Source: Oscillospiraceae bacterium
Lineage (GTDB): Bacteria; Bacillota; Clostridia; Oscillospirales; Ruminococcaceae
Direction of reading: 5' to 3'
Assembly: GCA_021199795.1 (NCBI GenBank)
Contig: JAJQHJ010000008.1
Location: 1-40,438, forward strand
Length of the DNA stretch: 40,438 nucleotides
In this document: piece after piece, positions 8,114-15,391 of the stretch
How positions within the stretch are numbered: position 1 is the first letter of the stretch
Layout: the number at the start of each line of letters is the position of its first letter
The notes under the pieces: model-generated
Database searches by the model: none
Told to the model about the DNA's origin: nothing
Seen by the model: the letters and a program-made list of their open reading frames with translations, nothing else
Translations under genes and position numbers: made by a program

Positions 8114-9772
8114 ATGAAAGAGAAGATAAAATCCAATGCCCTGTATATCGTGATAGCACTTGTCTTAGGATTTCTGATAGTCGTCCCGATTCTGACGGTG
8201 TTCGCAAGGGCAATAGTAACCGATGAGGGCACCATTGACTTTGCCGACGCTATCGCCACCATCTGCGACAGCGACAATCTTGAGACGATAGGGAATTCAC
8301 TTCTGCTGGGCGTTCTTGTAGTCATCACATCAACAATAATTGCAACGCCCTTGGCATTCATCCTGACGAGAACGAGCTTCGCCCGCAAGAAGTGGCTCGA
8401 CATCGTCCTGATGATTCCGTTCATGACGCCGCCCTATATTTCCTCCTCCGGCTGGATTCTCTTCATGCAGAAGCGTGGACTCTTCCAGCAGCTTTTCCCG
8501 TGGACAGGCTCCGCTTCGGAGGCGTTCTTCTCGCTTGGCGGACTGGTACTTGCGATGAGTCTTCATGTCTTCCCGTTCCTGACGACGATTCTCAAGAACG
8601 CAATCCTTAACCTGAACGGAAGTCTTGAAGAAAGTGCGGCAATCTATGGCGCAGGGTTCTGGTATCGCTTAAGAAAGGTGACAATGCCTCTCCTCACGGG
8701 AAACTATGCCATCGGAGCACTTCTCGTTTTCGTCAAGACCCTTTCCGAATACGGCACGCCATCGACACTCGGCAAGCGAATCGGCTTCTATGTCTTCACG
8801 ACCGACATTCACCGCTATGCGACGACTTCACCGATAGATTTCGGCAAGGCTTCAAGCCTCTCAAGCGTATTGGTAACTATTTGCATGGTTCTCTGGTTTG
8901 TGCAGAATTACATCACCACGAAGCATACATACCACCTCGTGGGCGGCAAAGGTCGCAAAGTCGAAAAGAAATCTGATAAAAAGTGGGTAACCGTCCTGAG
9001 TGCCGTTTATATCTTTATTGTTCTGCTCTTGGCAGTCGGGATTCCGTATTTCTCAGTAATCGCAACTTCGCTTATCAAGCTTCGCGGCTACGGTCTGGCG
9101 GCAGGCAACTTCACCCTCGAGCACTACAAAGAGCTCTTCGTTGGCAATTCAAAGGGCATACGGGCGATTCTCACAAGCCTCGGGCTTGCAGCTTCCTCAG
9201 CAACAATCGCAAGTATAATTGGCGTGTTCGTGACTGTCTGCATCCAGAAAGCCAAGAAGTGGAAGAATATTATTCAGTCGGAAGCACTGCTGCCGGAAAT
9301 GATTCCGAACATCGTTTTCGCAATCGGAATGATGATTTTCTGGAACAAGATCTACAAGGCGATTCCGCTTTACAATACACTTGGCTTCATGGTACTCGTC
9401 TACGTCGTAATGTTCCTGCCCTATGCGATTCAGTACTCCTCGTCGGCTCTCATGCAGATAGGACCGAACCTGCAATTAGCCGGAAAGGTCTGCGGCGGAA
9501 GCAACTTCTATGTCTTTAGAAGAGTCACATTCCCGCTTCTTTTCAAGGGCGTCTTGAGCGGCTGGATGATGATATTCATAATCTCGTTCAGAGAACTGGT
9601 CGCATCAAGCCTGATTTCCCCGCCGAATGTGCTGACCGTTTCAACGTTCATAGTCCGTGAATTTGAGCAGGGAAGCGTCTCAGTCGGCATGGCGATGGCG
9701 GTTATATGCGTACTTCTGACGACTACGGCACTGATTATTCTCAATTATTTTGTGGACAGAGAGAAAGATTGA
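8114..9772 (+). CDS. ABC importer permease, two fused membrane domains
   Basis: The 552-aa protein has two homologous halves, each with about six membrane helices, as in FbpB/ThiP-type permeases. The first half contains the EAA loop EESAAIYGAGFWYRLRKV and the second LAGKVCGGSNFYVFRRV. These loops contact the ATPase. GGAGG at 8098-8102 supports the ATG at 8114. Both halves are complete, so this one gene supplies the whole transmembrane channel. It follows its binding-protein gene after a 97-base gap containing a hairpin. Substrate preference (ferric iron versus a phosphonate) is unresolved. Confidence 0.87.
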   Translation: MKEKIKSNALYIVIALVLGFLIVVPILTVFARAIVTDEGTIDFADAIATICDSDNLETIGNSLLLGVLVVITSTIIATPLAFILTRTSFARKKWLDIVLMIPFMTPPYISSSGWILFMQKRGLFQQLFPWTGSASEAFFSLGGLVLAMSLHVFPFLTTILKNAILNLNGSLEESAAIYGAGFWYRLRKVTMPLLTGNYAIGALLVFVKTLSEYGTPSTLGKRIGFYVFTTDIHRYATTSPIDFGKASSLSSVLVTICMVLWFVQNYITTKHTYHLVGGKGRKVEKKSDKKWVTVLSAVYIFIVLLLAVGIPYFSVIATSLIKLRGYGLAAGNFTLEHYKELFVGNSKGIRAILTSLGLAASSATIASIIGVFVTVCIQKAKKWKNIIQSEALLPEMIPNIVFAIGMMIFWNKIYKAIPLYNTLGFMVLVYVVMFLPYAIQYSSSALMQIGPNLQLAGKVCGGSNFYVFRRVTFPLLFKGVLSGWMMIFIISFRELVASSLISPPNVLTVSTFIVREFEQGSVSVGMAMAVICVLLTTTALIILNYFVDREKD

Positions 9773-9834
9773 CGGTCTGATTTCAGTCAACCACAGCTCA
9801 CGCGTTATTCTTTGAAATCTTTTCAAAAAAACTA

Positions 9835-9863
9835 TTGCATTTTCCCGCGACTTGTGATATAAT
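9835..9863 (+). promoter_or_regulatory. Promoter of tRNA-His
   Basis: TTGCAT at 9835-9840 and a perfect TATAAT at 9858-9863 are spaced by 17 bases. The predicted start lies about 14 bases before the tRNA. Confidence 0.8.
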
Positions 9864-9883
9864 CACTCTGTTGTTCAGCAAAT

Positions 9884-9961
9884 GGTGGGTATAGCGTAGT
9901 TGGTTAACGCGTCAGATTGTGGTTCTGAAGACCATCGGTTCGAGTCCGATTATCCACCCCA
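9884..9961 (+). tRNA. tRNA-His (anticodon GTG)
   Basis: A full cloverleaf can be drawn. The acceptor stem is 9885-9891 with 9951-9957, with the extra 5' G (9884) that marks tRNA-His opposite discriminator C (9958). The anticodon stem is 9912-9916 with 9924-9928, and GTG sits at 9919-9921 in the loop. The T-arm contains GGTTCGAGTCC. CCA is encoded at 9959-9961. A promoter lies just upstream and a terminator just downstream, so it is a stand-alone transcription unit. Confidence 0.96.
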
Positions 9962-9966
9962 GAATC

Positions 9967-10018
9967 AAGCGGCTTTGACAGAACCTTGCGGTTCTGATGG
10001 AGCCGCTTTTATTTTTTT
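9967..10018 (+). terminator. Intrinsic terminator of tRNA-His
   Basis: A long hairpin pairs 9967-9974 with 10001-10008, with a second inner stem (9979-9985 with 9990-9996) and a TTGC loop. It is followed by a T-rich run to 10018. Confidence 0.9.
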
Positions 10019-10095
10019 ACCCTTGAACTTTTTCGGGAAATTTCGCGACTATATAAGTGAAACCGGTTTTAATAATCATCAGGGAGGTGAGGCGT

Positions 10096-11394
10096 TTGGA
10101 AACAGAATTTGAGAAACTATTGCAGGAGAACCGTGTAGCCGTCGAACGGTTTGTTAAATTCAAAATCCCTGTCGGTGAGGCTGAAGACGTTTTGCAGGAG
10201 GTCTACCTTGCGGCATACCTGGGCTTCGATAAGCTCGAGAACCGTGACAATTTCAAGGCATGGATCATTGGAATCGCCCGGAACAAGTGTCGGGACAGAT
10301 ACCGTGAAATGGCAAGGGAGCTTGAGCTTGTGGACATTGAAAGCGTCCCTGAAGAAAAGCTTTCAATCGGCATCCACGGAATCTCGGTTCAGAGTGACGT
10401 GACGGAAGCCTTGGGAGAGCTCAGTGACCGCGACAGCGAGATCCTTCGGCTCTATTATCTCAGGCAGCTTCCGCAGGCTGACATTGCCAGGATTCTAGGA
10501 ATCCCGGTCGGCACAGTCAAAAGCCGCCTCCACTATGCAAAAAGCCGTCTACAGAAGAAATTCCCCGAACGGCTCCACACAAAGAAAGAAGAGGTTATTA
10601 TGAACAACACATTAAATATTATGCCGGATGTAATACCAGCGTACAAAATCGAGAAGTCGCCGCTTCAGCCGTTCCCAGTCAGGTGGGAGGAAATGATGGG
10701 CTGGTTCATCGTCCCAAGACTCGGCGAAAAGCTTAGCTGGGCGATGTACGATTTCCCCGAAAAGAAAAAGACCGAGGAAGTGGCGATGGAGGTCACCGGC
10801 AAGGCGACAGTCCACGGCATCGAGGGAGTAGAGATTCACGCCACCGAATTCGACCCTATGGAGGCAAACGCCACCGGCGACAACCCTGTCCACCGTACCT
10901 TTGTCGCACAGCTCACCGACACCCATTCGAGAATCCTGGCTGAAAGCCATTCGGAGAACGGCGTCAGAAAGCTCTATACTTTCCTCGATGGCGACGATTT
11001 CCTTGATAACTGGGGCTTCGGAGAGGATAACTGCGGCAACGAGGTGAACCTCGCCCCAAAAGGCATCATCCAAAGAAACGGCGATGAGATCACATGCACA
11101 GGCTCTAAGAACGTCCTCGACGTCGTCGGTCGATACACTGTCACCATCGGCGACAAGAGTTATGATACGGTTTGCATCATCGACATCGAGAATTACAACG
11201 ATGGCGTCGTGTCTGAGCAGTACCTCGACGAAAACGGCAAAACCATCCTCTGGCGACGCTTTAACGCCGACACCTGGGCGATAGGGAAGTACAAGAAACC
11301 CTGGAGCGACCTCCTGCCAGAAAACGAGACCATAACCGTAAACGGAAATAAATTCGTCCATTGGTACGACTGTGTGACGAGCTATATTCTGTAG
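10096..11394 (+). CDS. ECF-like sigma factor fused to a large C-terminal domain
   Basis: The first about 165 residues are a sigma-70 family factor of extracytoplasmic-function size. Region 2 contains EDVLQEVYLAAY and WIIGIARNKCRDRYRE. Region 4 contains LRLYYLRQLPQADIARILG and the helix GTVKSRLHYAKSRL. After about residue 168 (MNNTLNIMPDVI) a domain of about 265 residues follows that I do not recognise. It has no membrane segment, is rich in aromatic and acidic residues, and looks like a soluble beta-rich sensor or ligand-binding module. The start is a TTG at 10096 preceded by AGGGAGGTGA at 10081-10090, which decides it. No separate anti-sigma gene is adjacent, so the fused domain may regulate the sigma part. 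An internal ATG at 10600 with AGAAGAGG before it could produce the C-terminal domain alone. Confidence 0.8.
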   Translation: METEFEKLLQENRVAVERFVKFKIPVGEAEDVLQEVYLAAYLGFDKLENRDNFKAWIIGIARNKCRDRYREMARELELVDIESVPEEKLSIGIHGISVQSDVTEALGELSDRDSEILRLYYLRQLPQADIARILGIPVGTVKSRLHYAKSRLQKKFPERLHTKKEEVIMNNTLNIMPDVIPAYKIEKSPLQPFPVRWEEMMGWFIVPRLGEKLSWAMYDFPEKKKTEEVAMEVTGKATVHGIEGVEIHATEFDPMEANATGDNPVHRTFVAQLTDTHSRILAESHSENGVRKLYTFLDGDDFLDNWGFGEDNCGNEVNLAPKGIIQRNGDEITCTGSKNVLDVVGRYTVTIGDKSYDTVCIIDIENYNDGVVSEQYLDENGKTILWRRFNADTWAIGKYKKPWSDLLPENETITVNGNKFVHWYDCVTSYIL

Positions 11395-11398
11395 GAAG

Positions 11399-11431
11399 AA
11401 CCCCCATTCACAATTATTGTGGATGGGGGTT
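11399..11431. terminator. Bidirectional intrinsic terminator
   Basis: Bases 11399-11407 (AACCCCCAT) pair with 11423-11431 (ATGGGGGTT), and the stem continues inward (CACAA with TTGTG). It sits between the ends of the convergent sigma-factor gene and toxin gene, so it can serve both. Confidence 0.8.
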
Positions 11432-11435
11432 AGTA

Positions 11436-11765
11436 TCATAGATCGTACTTTATAATTCTTTGTCTGGCGATGTCATAAACTTCGTCATCTGCTCTCGCGC
11501 CGATTACTATTACAATCATTTCATCTTCCTGCCTGACTACCTTGTAAACAACGCGGATTCCTGCAGAACGGAGCTTGATTTTGAGAAAACCAGTCAGGTC
11601 GTTACCACCCTTGTTTCCAAGCGGCTTTCCGAAACCGCCCTCATTAGCGGGAAGTGGGTTTTGGCTGACCTTTTCTATTGCTTTTCTTACAAGCATTCTT
11701 GGACTACCGTCAAGATCTCGCATATCTTTTCTTGCTTCTGGCAGATAGCTTACTGTCCAACTCAT
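11436..11765 (-). CDS. RelE/ParE-family toxin
   Basis: The 109-aa basic protein has the RelE/ParE fold pattern: an early LPEARKDMRDLDGS helix, a central GGNDLTGFLKIKLRSAGIRVVYKV strand pair and a C-terminal IGARADDEVYDIA. RelE members are ribosome-dependent mRNA endonucleases; Arg and Lys residues in the middle strands and Tyr near the end are the usual active-site types. The ATG at 11765 overlaps the antitoxin stop by four bases (ATGA), so the two are translationally coupled on the minus strand. The gene converges on the sigma-factor gene. Confidence 0.85.
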   Translation of the reverse strand: MSWTVSYLPEARKDMRDLDGSPRMLVRKAIEKVSQNPLPANEGGFGKPLGNKGGNDLTGFLKIKLRSAGIRVVYKVVRQEDEMIVIVIGARADDEVYDIARQRIIKYDL

Positions 11766-12082
11766 TCGATGTCAACATCAATGTCAGCAAGATCTTCTTC
11801 TGTGAAGCCAAATTCTCTGTCAATTTCTTCCTGAGATATGAGCTTATCTGGGTCGAAATGAGCCATCCTTTCGGTTGCAATAGCAAGAAGCTGTGCGTCA
11901 TTCACTTCATCCATCAGCCTGATATATTCTTCCGGCGAGAGAAGCACGCACTCAGCAACGTTATTCTTGATTACAACTTTTGCGCCGTCACGCTTGACAT
12001 CCTCAAAAATTTTGCCTGCCTGACCGCGGTTGAAGAGAGTAATCGGAACGGTATTTTCAATTGCACTTCTTAAATTCAACAT
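11762..12082 (-). CDS. Phd/YefM-family antitoxin
   Basis: The 106-aa protein has the Phd/YefM N-terminal DNA-binding pattern: PITLFNRGQAGKIFEDVKR, then VIKNNVAECVLLSPEEY. A Glu/Asp-rich C-terminal tail would wrap the toxin. The ATG at 12082 is chosen because AGGAGGTG lies at 12092-12099; a GTG at 12094 overlaps that site and would be too close. It precedes and overlaps the toxin, giving the classic antitoxin-toxin order. Autorepression by the complex is expected from family knowledge. No palindrome was confirmed upstream. Confidence 0.85.
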   Translation of the reverse strand: MLNLRSAIENTVPITLFNRGQAGKIFEDVKRDGAKVVIKNNVAECVLLSPEEYIRLMDEVNDAQLLAIATERMAHFDPDKLISQEEIDREFGFTEEDLADIDVDIE

Positions 12083-12182
12083 GATGCCGTTCACCTCCTT
12101 GCTTATAGTATATCACAGTATGCTTTTTTTGTCAACCTATAGACAACAAAATTCTCGATAAAAAAGTTGTAACGTGTATTCC

Positions 12183-12211
12183 TTGATTTAAAACTATGCC
12201 TGTGCTATAAT
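12183..12211 (+). promoter_or_regulatory. Sigma-A promoter for FNT channel gene
   Basis: TTGATT at 12183-12188 and TATAAT at 12206-12211 are spaced by 17 bases, with TGTGC before the -10 (extended -10). It lies about 22 bases upstream of the ATG at 12234. Confidence 0.8.
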
Positions 12212-12233
12212 AATACAAAAGGCGGTGTAACAC

Positions 12234-12908
12234 ATGAAAAAATACTTACGTGACTTTCTTCTCGCAATCCTCGCCGGGTTCTCGATCGGCTTGGGAGGAA
12301 CTGTATTTCTCAGGCTTAAGGACGCTTTCACCGGCGGAAATGTGGTCGGTGCGCTTTTATTCGCGATCGGGCTCTTCATAATCTGTACCCGTGGCTACAA
12401 CCTCTTCACCGGAAAAGCCTGCTACATATTCGACAACAAGCCGAAATACCTGATATTTCTTGTGGTAGTCTGGCTCGGTAACCTCTGTGGCTGTATGCTG
12501 ATGGCGGGGCTTGAGAAGATCACCGGGCTTTGCGGAACCGATTCCGGAATCAACGTCACTGCACGTGAAATGGTTCAGTCGAAGATGGATTCGTCGCTTG
12601 GGTCTCTCTTCGTTCTGGGAATCATCTGCAACGTGTGTATATTCGTTGCCGTGAACGGCTACGCAAAGTGCCAGCACGACCTCGGCAAGTATCTCTCGCT
12701 CTTCCTGGGAGTGGCAGTCTTCATACTCAGCGGAACCGAACACAGCATCGCGGACATGTACTACTGGTGCATTTCAGGAGTGATTTTCGAGGACTTCGGG
12801 CAGTCTATCCTCCGGCTTCTTGTAGTATCTCTTGGAAATGTAGTCGGCGGAGTTTTCTTCCCGGTTGTGGAGAAGATTTGCCGGAAGCTGTCGGAAGAGA
12901 ACAAATAA
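12234..12908 (+). CDS. Formate/nitrite transporter (FNT) family channel
   Basis: The 224-aa integral membrane protein has about six hydrophobic segments. It has FNT-like features: AILAGFSIGLGGTVFL in the first helix, TRGYNLFTGKACY after the second, VVWLGNLCGC in the next, and SGTEHSIADMYYW in the fifth with the conserved His. FNT pentamers conduct formate, nitrite, hydrosulfide or lactate. The protein is shorter than typical FocA/NirC (about 260-285 aa) and is closer to compact Clostridial FNT members; the substrate cannot be assigned. The GGCGGTG ribosome site precedes the ATG. It has its own promoter and terminator, so it is monocistronic. Confidence 0.83.
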   Translation: MKKYLRDFLLAILAGFSIGLGGTVFLRLKDAFTGGNVVGALLFAIGLFIICTRGYNLFTGKACYIFDNKPKYLIFLVVVWLGNLCGCMLMAGLEKITGLCGTDSGINVTAREMVQSKMDSSLGSLFVLGIICNVCIFVAVNGYAKCQHDLGKYLSLFLGVAVFILSGTEHSIADMYYWCISGVIFEDFGQSILRLLVVSLGNVVGGVFFPVVEKICRKLSEENK

Positions 12909-12914
12909 AAAGCA

Positions 12915-12938
12915 GAGCGACTCAAAGGTCGCTCTTTT
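12915..12938. terminator. Shared convergent terminator
   Basis: GAGCGAC (12915-12921) pairs with GTCGCTC (12928-12934), followed by TTTT on the plus strand. The hairpin overlaps the 3' end of the minus-strand HxlR gene and ends the FNT gene. Confidence 0.8.
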
Positions 12939-13269
12939 CAGTATCGGGAAGTTTGCTTCCCCAGACGGCAAGTTCAGACAGAATCGGAATAAGAGACCGC
13001 ACGGAATCGGTTATCTCATACTCAACTCGGATTGGCACTTCCATATATTCGGTTCTCTTTACGAGTCCATCGTCTTCAAGCTCTTTCAGAGATTTCGCAA
13101 GCATGGTGTTCGATATTCCATTCATCTTGCGCTTGAGGTCGTTATATCTCGTCGCACCGTCATTTGAAAGAGAGCATATAATCGACATCTTCCATCTTCC
13201 GCCGATTGCGGTCATTGTTTTCTGCAAAGGACAGCCAACTGTACAAGGGCAAACGTGTTCATGTGCCAT
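12922..13269 (-). CDS. HxlR-family transcriptional regulator
   Basis: The 115-aa winged-helix protein has the HxlR layout: a Cys-containing N-terminus, then IGGRWKMSIICSL, the recognition region GISNTMLAKSLKELEDDGLV and the wing PIRVEYEITD. Three cysteines cluster near residues 7-13 (CPCTVGCPL), more than the single N-terminal Cys of most members, which suggests thiol-redox sensing as in YodB and HypR. AGGAGG lies just before the ATG at 13269. The gene is divergent from the flavodoxin-radical SAM operon, which it probably controls through sites in the shared 154-base intergenic region. Confidence 0.86.
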   Translation of the reverse strand: MAHEHVCPCTVGCPLQKTMTAIGGRWKMSIICSLSNDGATRYNDLKRKMNGISNTMLAKSLKELEDDGLVKRTEYMEVPIRVEYEITDSVRSLIPILSELAVWGSKLPDTEKSDL

Positions 13270-13323
13270 ATAGATTCCTCCTGAGGTAATTTTATTCTTA
13301 CTTAATCCACAAAAACTGCGTAG

Positions 13324-13351
13324 TTGACATAAAATCATTACGTGCTATAAT
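13324..13351 (+). promoter_or_regulatory. Promoter of flavodoxin operon
   Basis: TTGACA at 13324-13329 and TATAAT at 13346-13351 are spaced by 16 bases, with GTGC before the -10. This is a near-consensus sigma-A promoter for the flavodoxin and radical SAM genes. Confidence 0.85.
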
Positions 13352-13371
13352 AACATTATAGCAGGTTTCTA

Positions 13372-13401
13372 TTTAAGAGTAAAGACTTTTTTAAGAGTAA
13401 A
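13372..13401 (+). promoter_or_regulatory. Direct-repeat operator candidate downstream of the flavodoxin promoter
   Basis: The 12-base sequence TTTAAGAGTAAA occurs at 13372-13383 and again at 13390-13401, 18 bases start to start. It lies between the predicted transcription start and the ribosome binding site. A bound repressor here would block transcription. The adjacent divergent HxlR protein is the obvious candidate, by inference. Confidence 0.6.
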
Positions 13402-13423
13402 TTTGAAAATCGGAGGTATTCAT

Positions 13424-13849
13424 ATGAGTAATTTGAAAGTAGCAGTGCGGTATTTTTCAAAATCAGGACACACAAAGAAAGTGGCGGAAGCGATAGCTGA
13501 TTCTGTAGGCTGCGCGGCAATGCCAATATCCACGCCTGTTGACGCAAATGTAGATGTGCTGTTTTTGGGAGCCTCTGTGTATTGGGGCGGAATCAGCACC
13601 GAGATCAAGGAATTTATAGACAAGCTGGATAAAGACAGAATCGGCAAGGTGGTTGTCTTCTCAACATCAGCACTTGCTGAGCGGGCATTCCCTCAGATAA
13701 AGCAGAGACTTTTGAGCAAGGGTATCAAGGTTGAAGAGAAAAATTTCTATTGCAGAGGTGAATTCACTGCACTTCACAAGGGACACCCGAACGATGAAGA
13801 CCTGGAATCCGCAAAGAAATTTGCTGCTAAAATCATTAAGGGAGAGTAA
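13424..13849 (+). CDS. Flavodoxin-like protein
   Basis: The 141-aa protein starts with the flavodoxin pattern VRYFSKSGHTKKVAEAIAD, whose SKSGHT loop would bind the FMN phosphate. FLGASVYWGGI near residue 46 and VVVFSTSALAE further on are the strands flanking the flavin. It probably carries electrons as FMN. The ATG at 13424 is preceded by GGAGG at 13412-13416. The radical SAM gene begins two bases after its stop, so the flavodoxin is the likely electron donor for that enzyme's iron-sulfur cluster. The pair is divergent from a Cys-rich HxlR regulator, which suggests redox or disulfide-stress control. Confidence 0.85.
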   Translation: MSNLKVAVRYFSKSGHTKKVAEAIADSVGCAAMPISTPVDANVDVLFLGASVYWGGISTEIKEFIDKLDKDRIGKVVVFSTSALAERAFPQIKQRLLSKGIKVEEKNFYCRGEFTALHKGHPNDEDLESAKKFAAKIIKGE

Positions 13850-13851
13850 TT

Positions 13852-14949
13852 ATGGCTGAAAAAGAGTTTAATCTGTCGGAATATATGGCAGGAGGCGTTG
13901 AAAATCTTGTCAAGGGAGCTATCAGGGCAACTCTGAAAGATCCCAAAGAGAGTGCTTTTATGGCGAAGTTTGCACTTTCGAGCCGCAAGGCAACGAAAAG
14001 ACGCGCAGAGCTTGAAGCGCAGGGCGAGCACATTCCTCCATTTCTTATTGCCAGCATCACCAGCAGTTGTAATCTTCATTGCGCCGGCTGCTATGCCAGA
14101 GAGAACCATGCCTGCAATGACGAAGCTGCATATGACCAGCTCACAGCTGACGAGTGGGGAAGAATATTTGAAGAATCAAGAGATTTGGGCATTGGATTCA
14201 TACTCCTTGCCGGTGGCGAGCCGATGATGCGTCGGGACGTGCTCGAAAAGGCAGCAGATTACCCGGAAATCCTGTTTCCGGTTTTCACCAACGGAACTCT
14301 TATGAGCGACAAATACATCAGACTTTTCGATAGCGCAAGAAATCTCGTCCCGATTCTCAGCATCGAGGGCGATGAGCTGAAGACCGATGAGCGCAGAGGA
14401 AATGGTATCTATCAGCTACTGATCAAGGCTATGGATAAGATACAGTCGAACAATCTGATTTTTGGTGCATCGGTGACGGTCACAACCTCAAATATTAATG
14501 AAGTAGTTTCGGAAGAGTTTTTGACGGAGCTTCAGGAGCGGGGCTGTAAAGCGGTCATTTATGTGGAATTTGTTCCGGTGACCGACGACAGTACAGAACT
14601 CGCTCCCGGAGATTCCGAAAGAGAATTCCTGAGAAACAAGATGACCGAGCTTCGTGAGAAATATCAGGAGATGATTTTTGTCTCATTCCCGGGTGACGAA
14701 AAGGCGACAGGCGGCTGCCTGGCAGCAGGAAGAGGCTTCTTCCACATTAATTCCCACGGAGGAGCTGAACCCTGTCCATTCTCTCCATATTCTGATATCA
14801 GTGTCAAAGATACTTCTGTCAGGGAAGCACTTCACTCAAAGCTGTTTACCGATCTCCGGGACGGCGACGTCCTCGTTGAAGATCATGCCGGCGGCTGTGT
14901 GCTTTTTGAAAGAAGAGACAAGGTCGTTGAGCTGTTGAATTCCAGATAG
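13852..14949 (+). CDS. Radical SAM enzyme
   Basis: The 365-aa protein carries the radical SAM cluster motif CNLHCAGC (near residues 71-78; CxxxCxxC binds a 4Fe-4S cluster and S-adenosylmethionine) and the glycine-rich motif LLAGGEPMMRRDV. The C-terminal part has only scattered Cys (GGCLAA, EPCPFSPY, GGCVLF), which could bind one auxiliary cluster as in twitch/SPASM-type enzymes. No RiPP precursor or precursor-recognition domain is visible nearby. The substrate is unknown. GGGAGAG before the ATG and a two-base gap show translational coupling to the flavodoxin. A hairpin at 15001 ends the operon. Confidence 0.85.
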   Translation: MAEKEFNLSEYMAGGVENLVKGAIRATLKDPKESAFMAKFALSSRKATKRRAELEAQGEHIPPFLIASITSSCNLHCAGCYARENHACNDEAAYDQLTADEWGRIFEESRDLGIGFILLAGGEPMMRRDVLEKAADYPEILFPVFTNGTLMSDKYIRLFDSARNLVPILSIEGDELKTDERRGNGIYQLLIKAMDKIQSNNLIFGASVTVTTSNINEVVSEEFLTELQERGCKAVIYVEFVPVTDDSTELAPGDSEREFLRNKMTELREKYQEMIFVSFPGDEKATGGCLAAGRGFFHINSHGGAEPCPFSPYSDISVKDTSVREALHSKLFTDLRDGDVLVEDHAGGCVLFERRDKVVELLNSR

Positions 14950-15000
14950 TATTATTTTTGATAGTAAGCGAGTATTGACGCTCTTCCTGAATATAATAGT

Positions 15001-15030
15001 AGCATAGTTCAGACTATGCTATTATTATAT
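15001..15030 (+). terminator. Terminator of flavodoxin-radical SAM operon
   Basis: AGCATAGT (15001-15008) pairs perfectly with ACTATGCT (15013-15020) across a TCAG loop, followed by an A/T-rich stretch. The stem is AT-rich, so termination may be partial. The small membrane peptide gene begins 26 bases later. Confidence 0.6.
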
Positions 15031-15046
15031 GGGAGGTCTTGTGAAG

Positions 15047-15157
15047 ATGCTTTGCTTTGTCTTTGGAATGATGGTGGGAGGAGCTTTTGTGACGGGGACT
15101 CTTCTGTTCTTTATGGGGGCGAGCGGGCATTTTTCGCACGAGTCGTCAAATCAATAG
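15047..15157 (+). CDS. Small membrane peptide, 36 aa
   Basis: The ATG at 15047 (or GTG at 15041) follows GGGAGG at 15031-15036. The 36-aa product is almost entirely one hydrophobic, glycine-containing helix (residues 2-26: LCFVFGMMVGGAF onward) with a short polar His/Ser tail ending SSNQ. Similar single-helix peptides occur widely in Firmicutes and are usually unannotated. It may be read through from the radical SAM operon across the imperfect hairpin at 15001. The function is unknown. Confidence 0.6.
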   Translation: MLCFVFGMMVGGAFVTGTLLFFMGASGHFSHESSNQ

Positions 15158-15227
15158 TTTTGGTTTACGTGTAAAAGACCGGTTTGTGCAGAATCTCCAA
15201 ACTGCGAAAAAAGAAAAAATTAGACTG

Positions 15228-15256
15228 TTGACAATACGCATATTCTCTGTTATAAT
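15228..15256 (+). promoter_or_regulatory. Main promoter of the capsule locus
   Basis: Perfect TTGACA (15228-15233) and perfect TATAAT (15251-15256) with 17-base spacing make this the strongest promoter in the window. The start is near 15263, giving a leader of about 130 bases before the priming transferase. Confidence 0.9.
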
Positions 15257-15262
15257 GGATAC

Positions 15263-15391
15263 CGTAGAAATGTGGAAGAAAGGTGAGTCGTGTTGATGAC
15301 TCACAATGTCGGCGGTGCCGGCTTTAAATGAGGAACATTATGTTTTTCAACATTGTATTTGAAATAGCTTGTGGAAGGGCTGGTAGAAACA
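15263..15391 (+). promoter_or_regulatory. Structured 5' leader of the capsule operon
   Basis: Two hairpins lie early in the leader. GTGAGTC (15282-15288) pairs with GACTCAC (15297-15303), and GTCGGC (15308-15313) pairs with GCCGGC (15317-15322), the latter followed by TTTAAAT. This could act as a weak attenuator that a processive antitermination factor must overcome, as known for long capsule operons. I see no known riboswitch consensus and no classic JUMPstart or ops element. Confidence 0.4.

Noticed and set aside
10025-10055. ECF-type autoregulated promoter (GAACTT, then CTATA) before the sigma gene
   Set aside because: The pattern is loose and family-specific consensus is unknown; not enough to annotate.
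13852-14949. RiPP cluster built around the radical SAM enzyme
   Set aside because: No precursor-like peptide, peptidase or exporter is adjacent; the 36-aa hydrophobic peptide at 15047 looks like a membrane helix, not a precursor.
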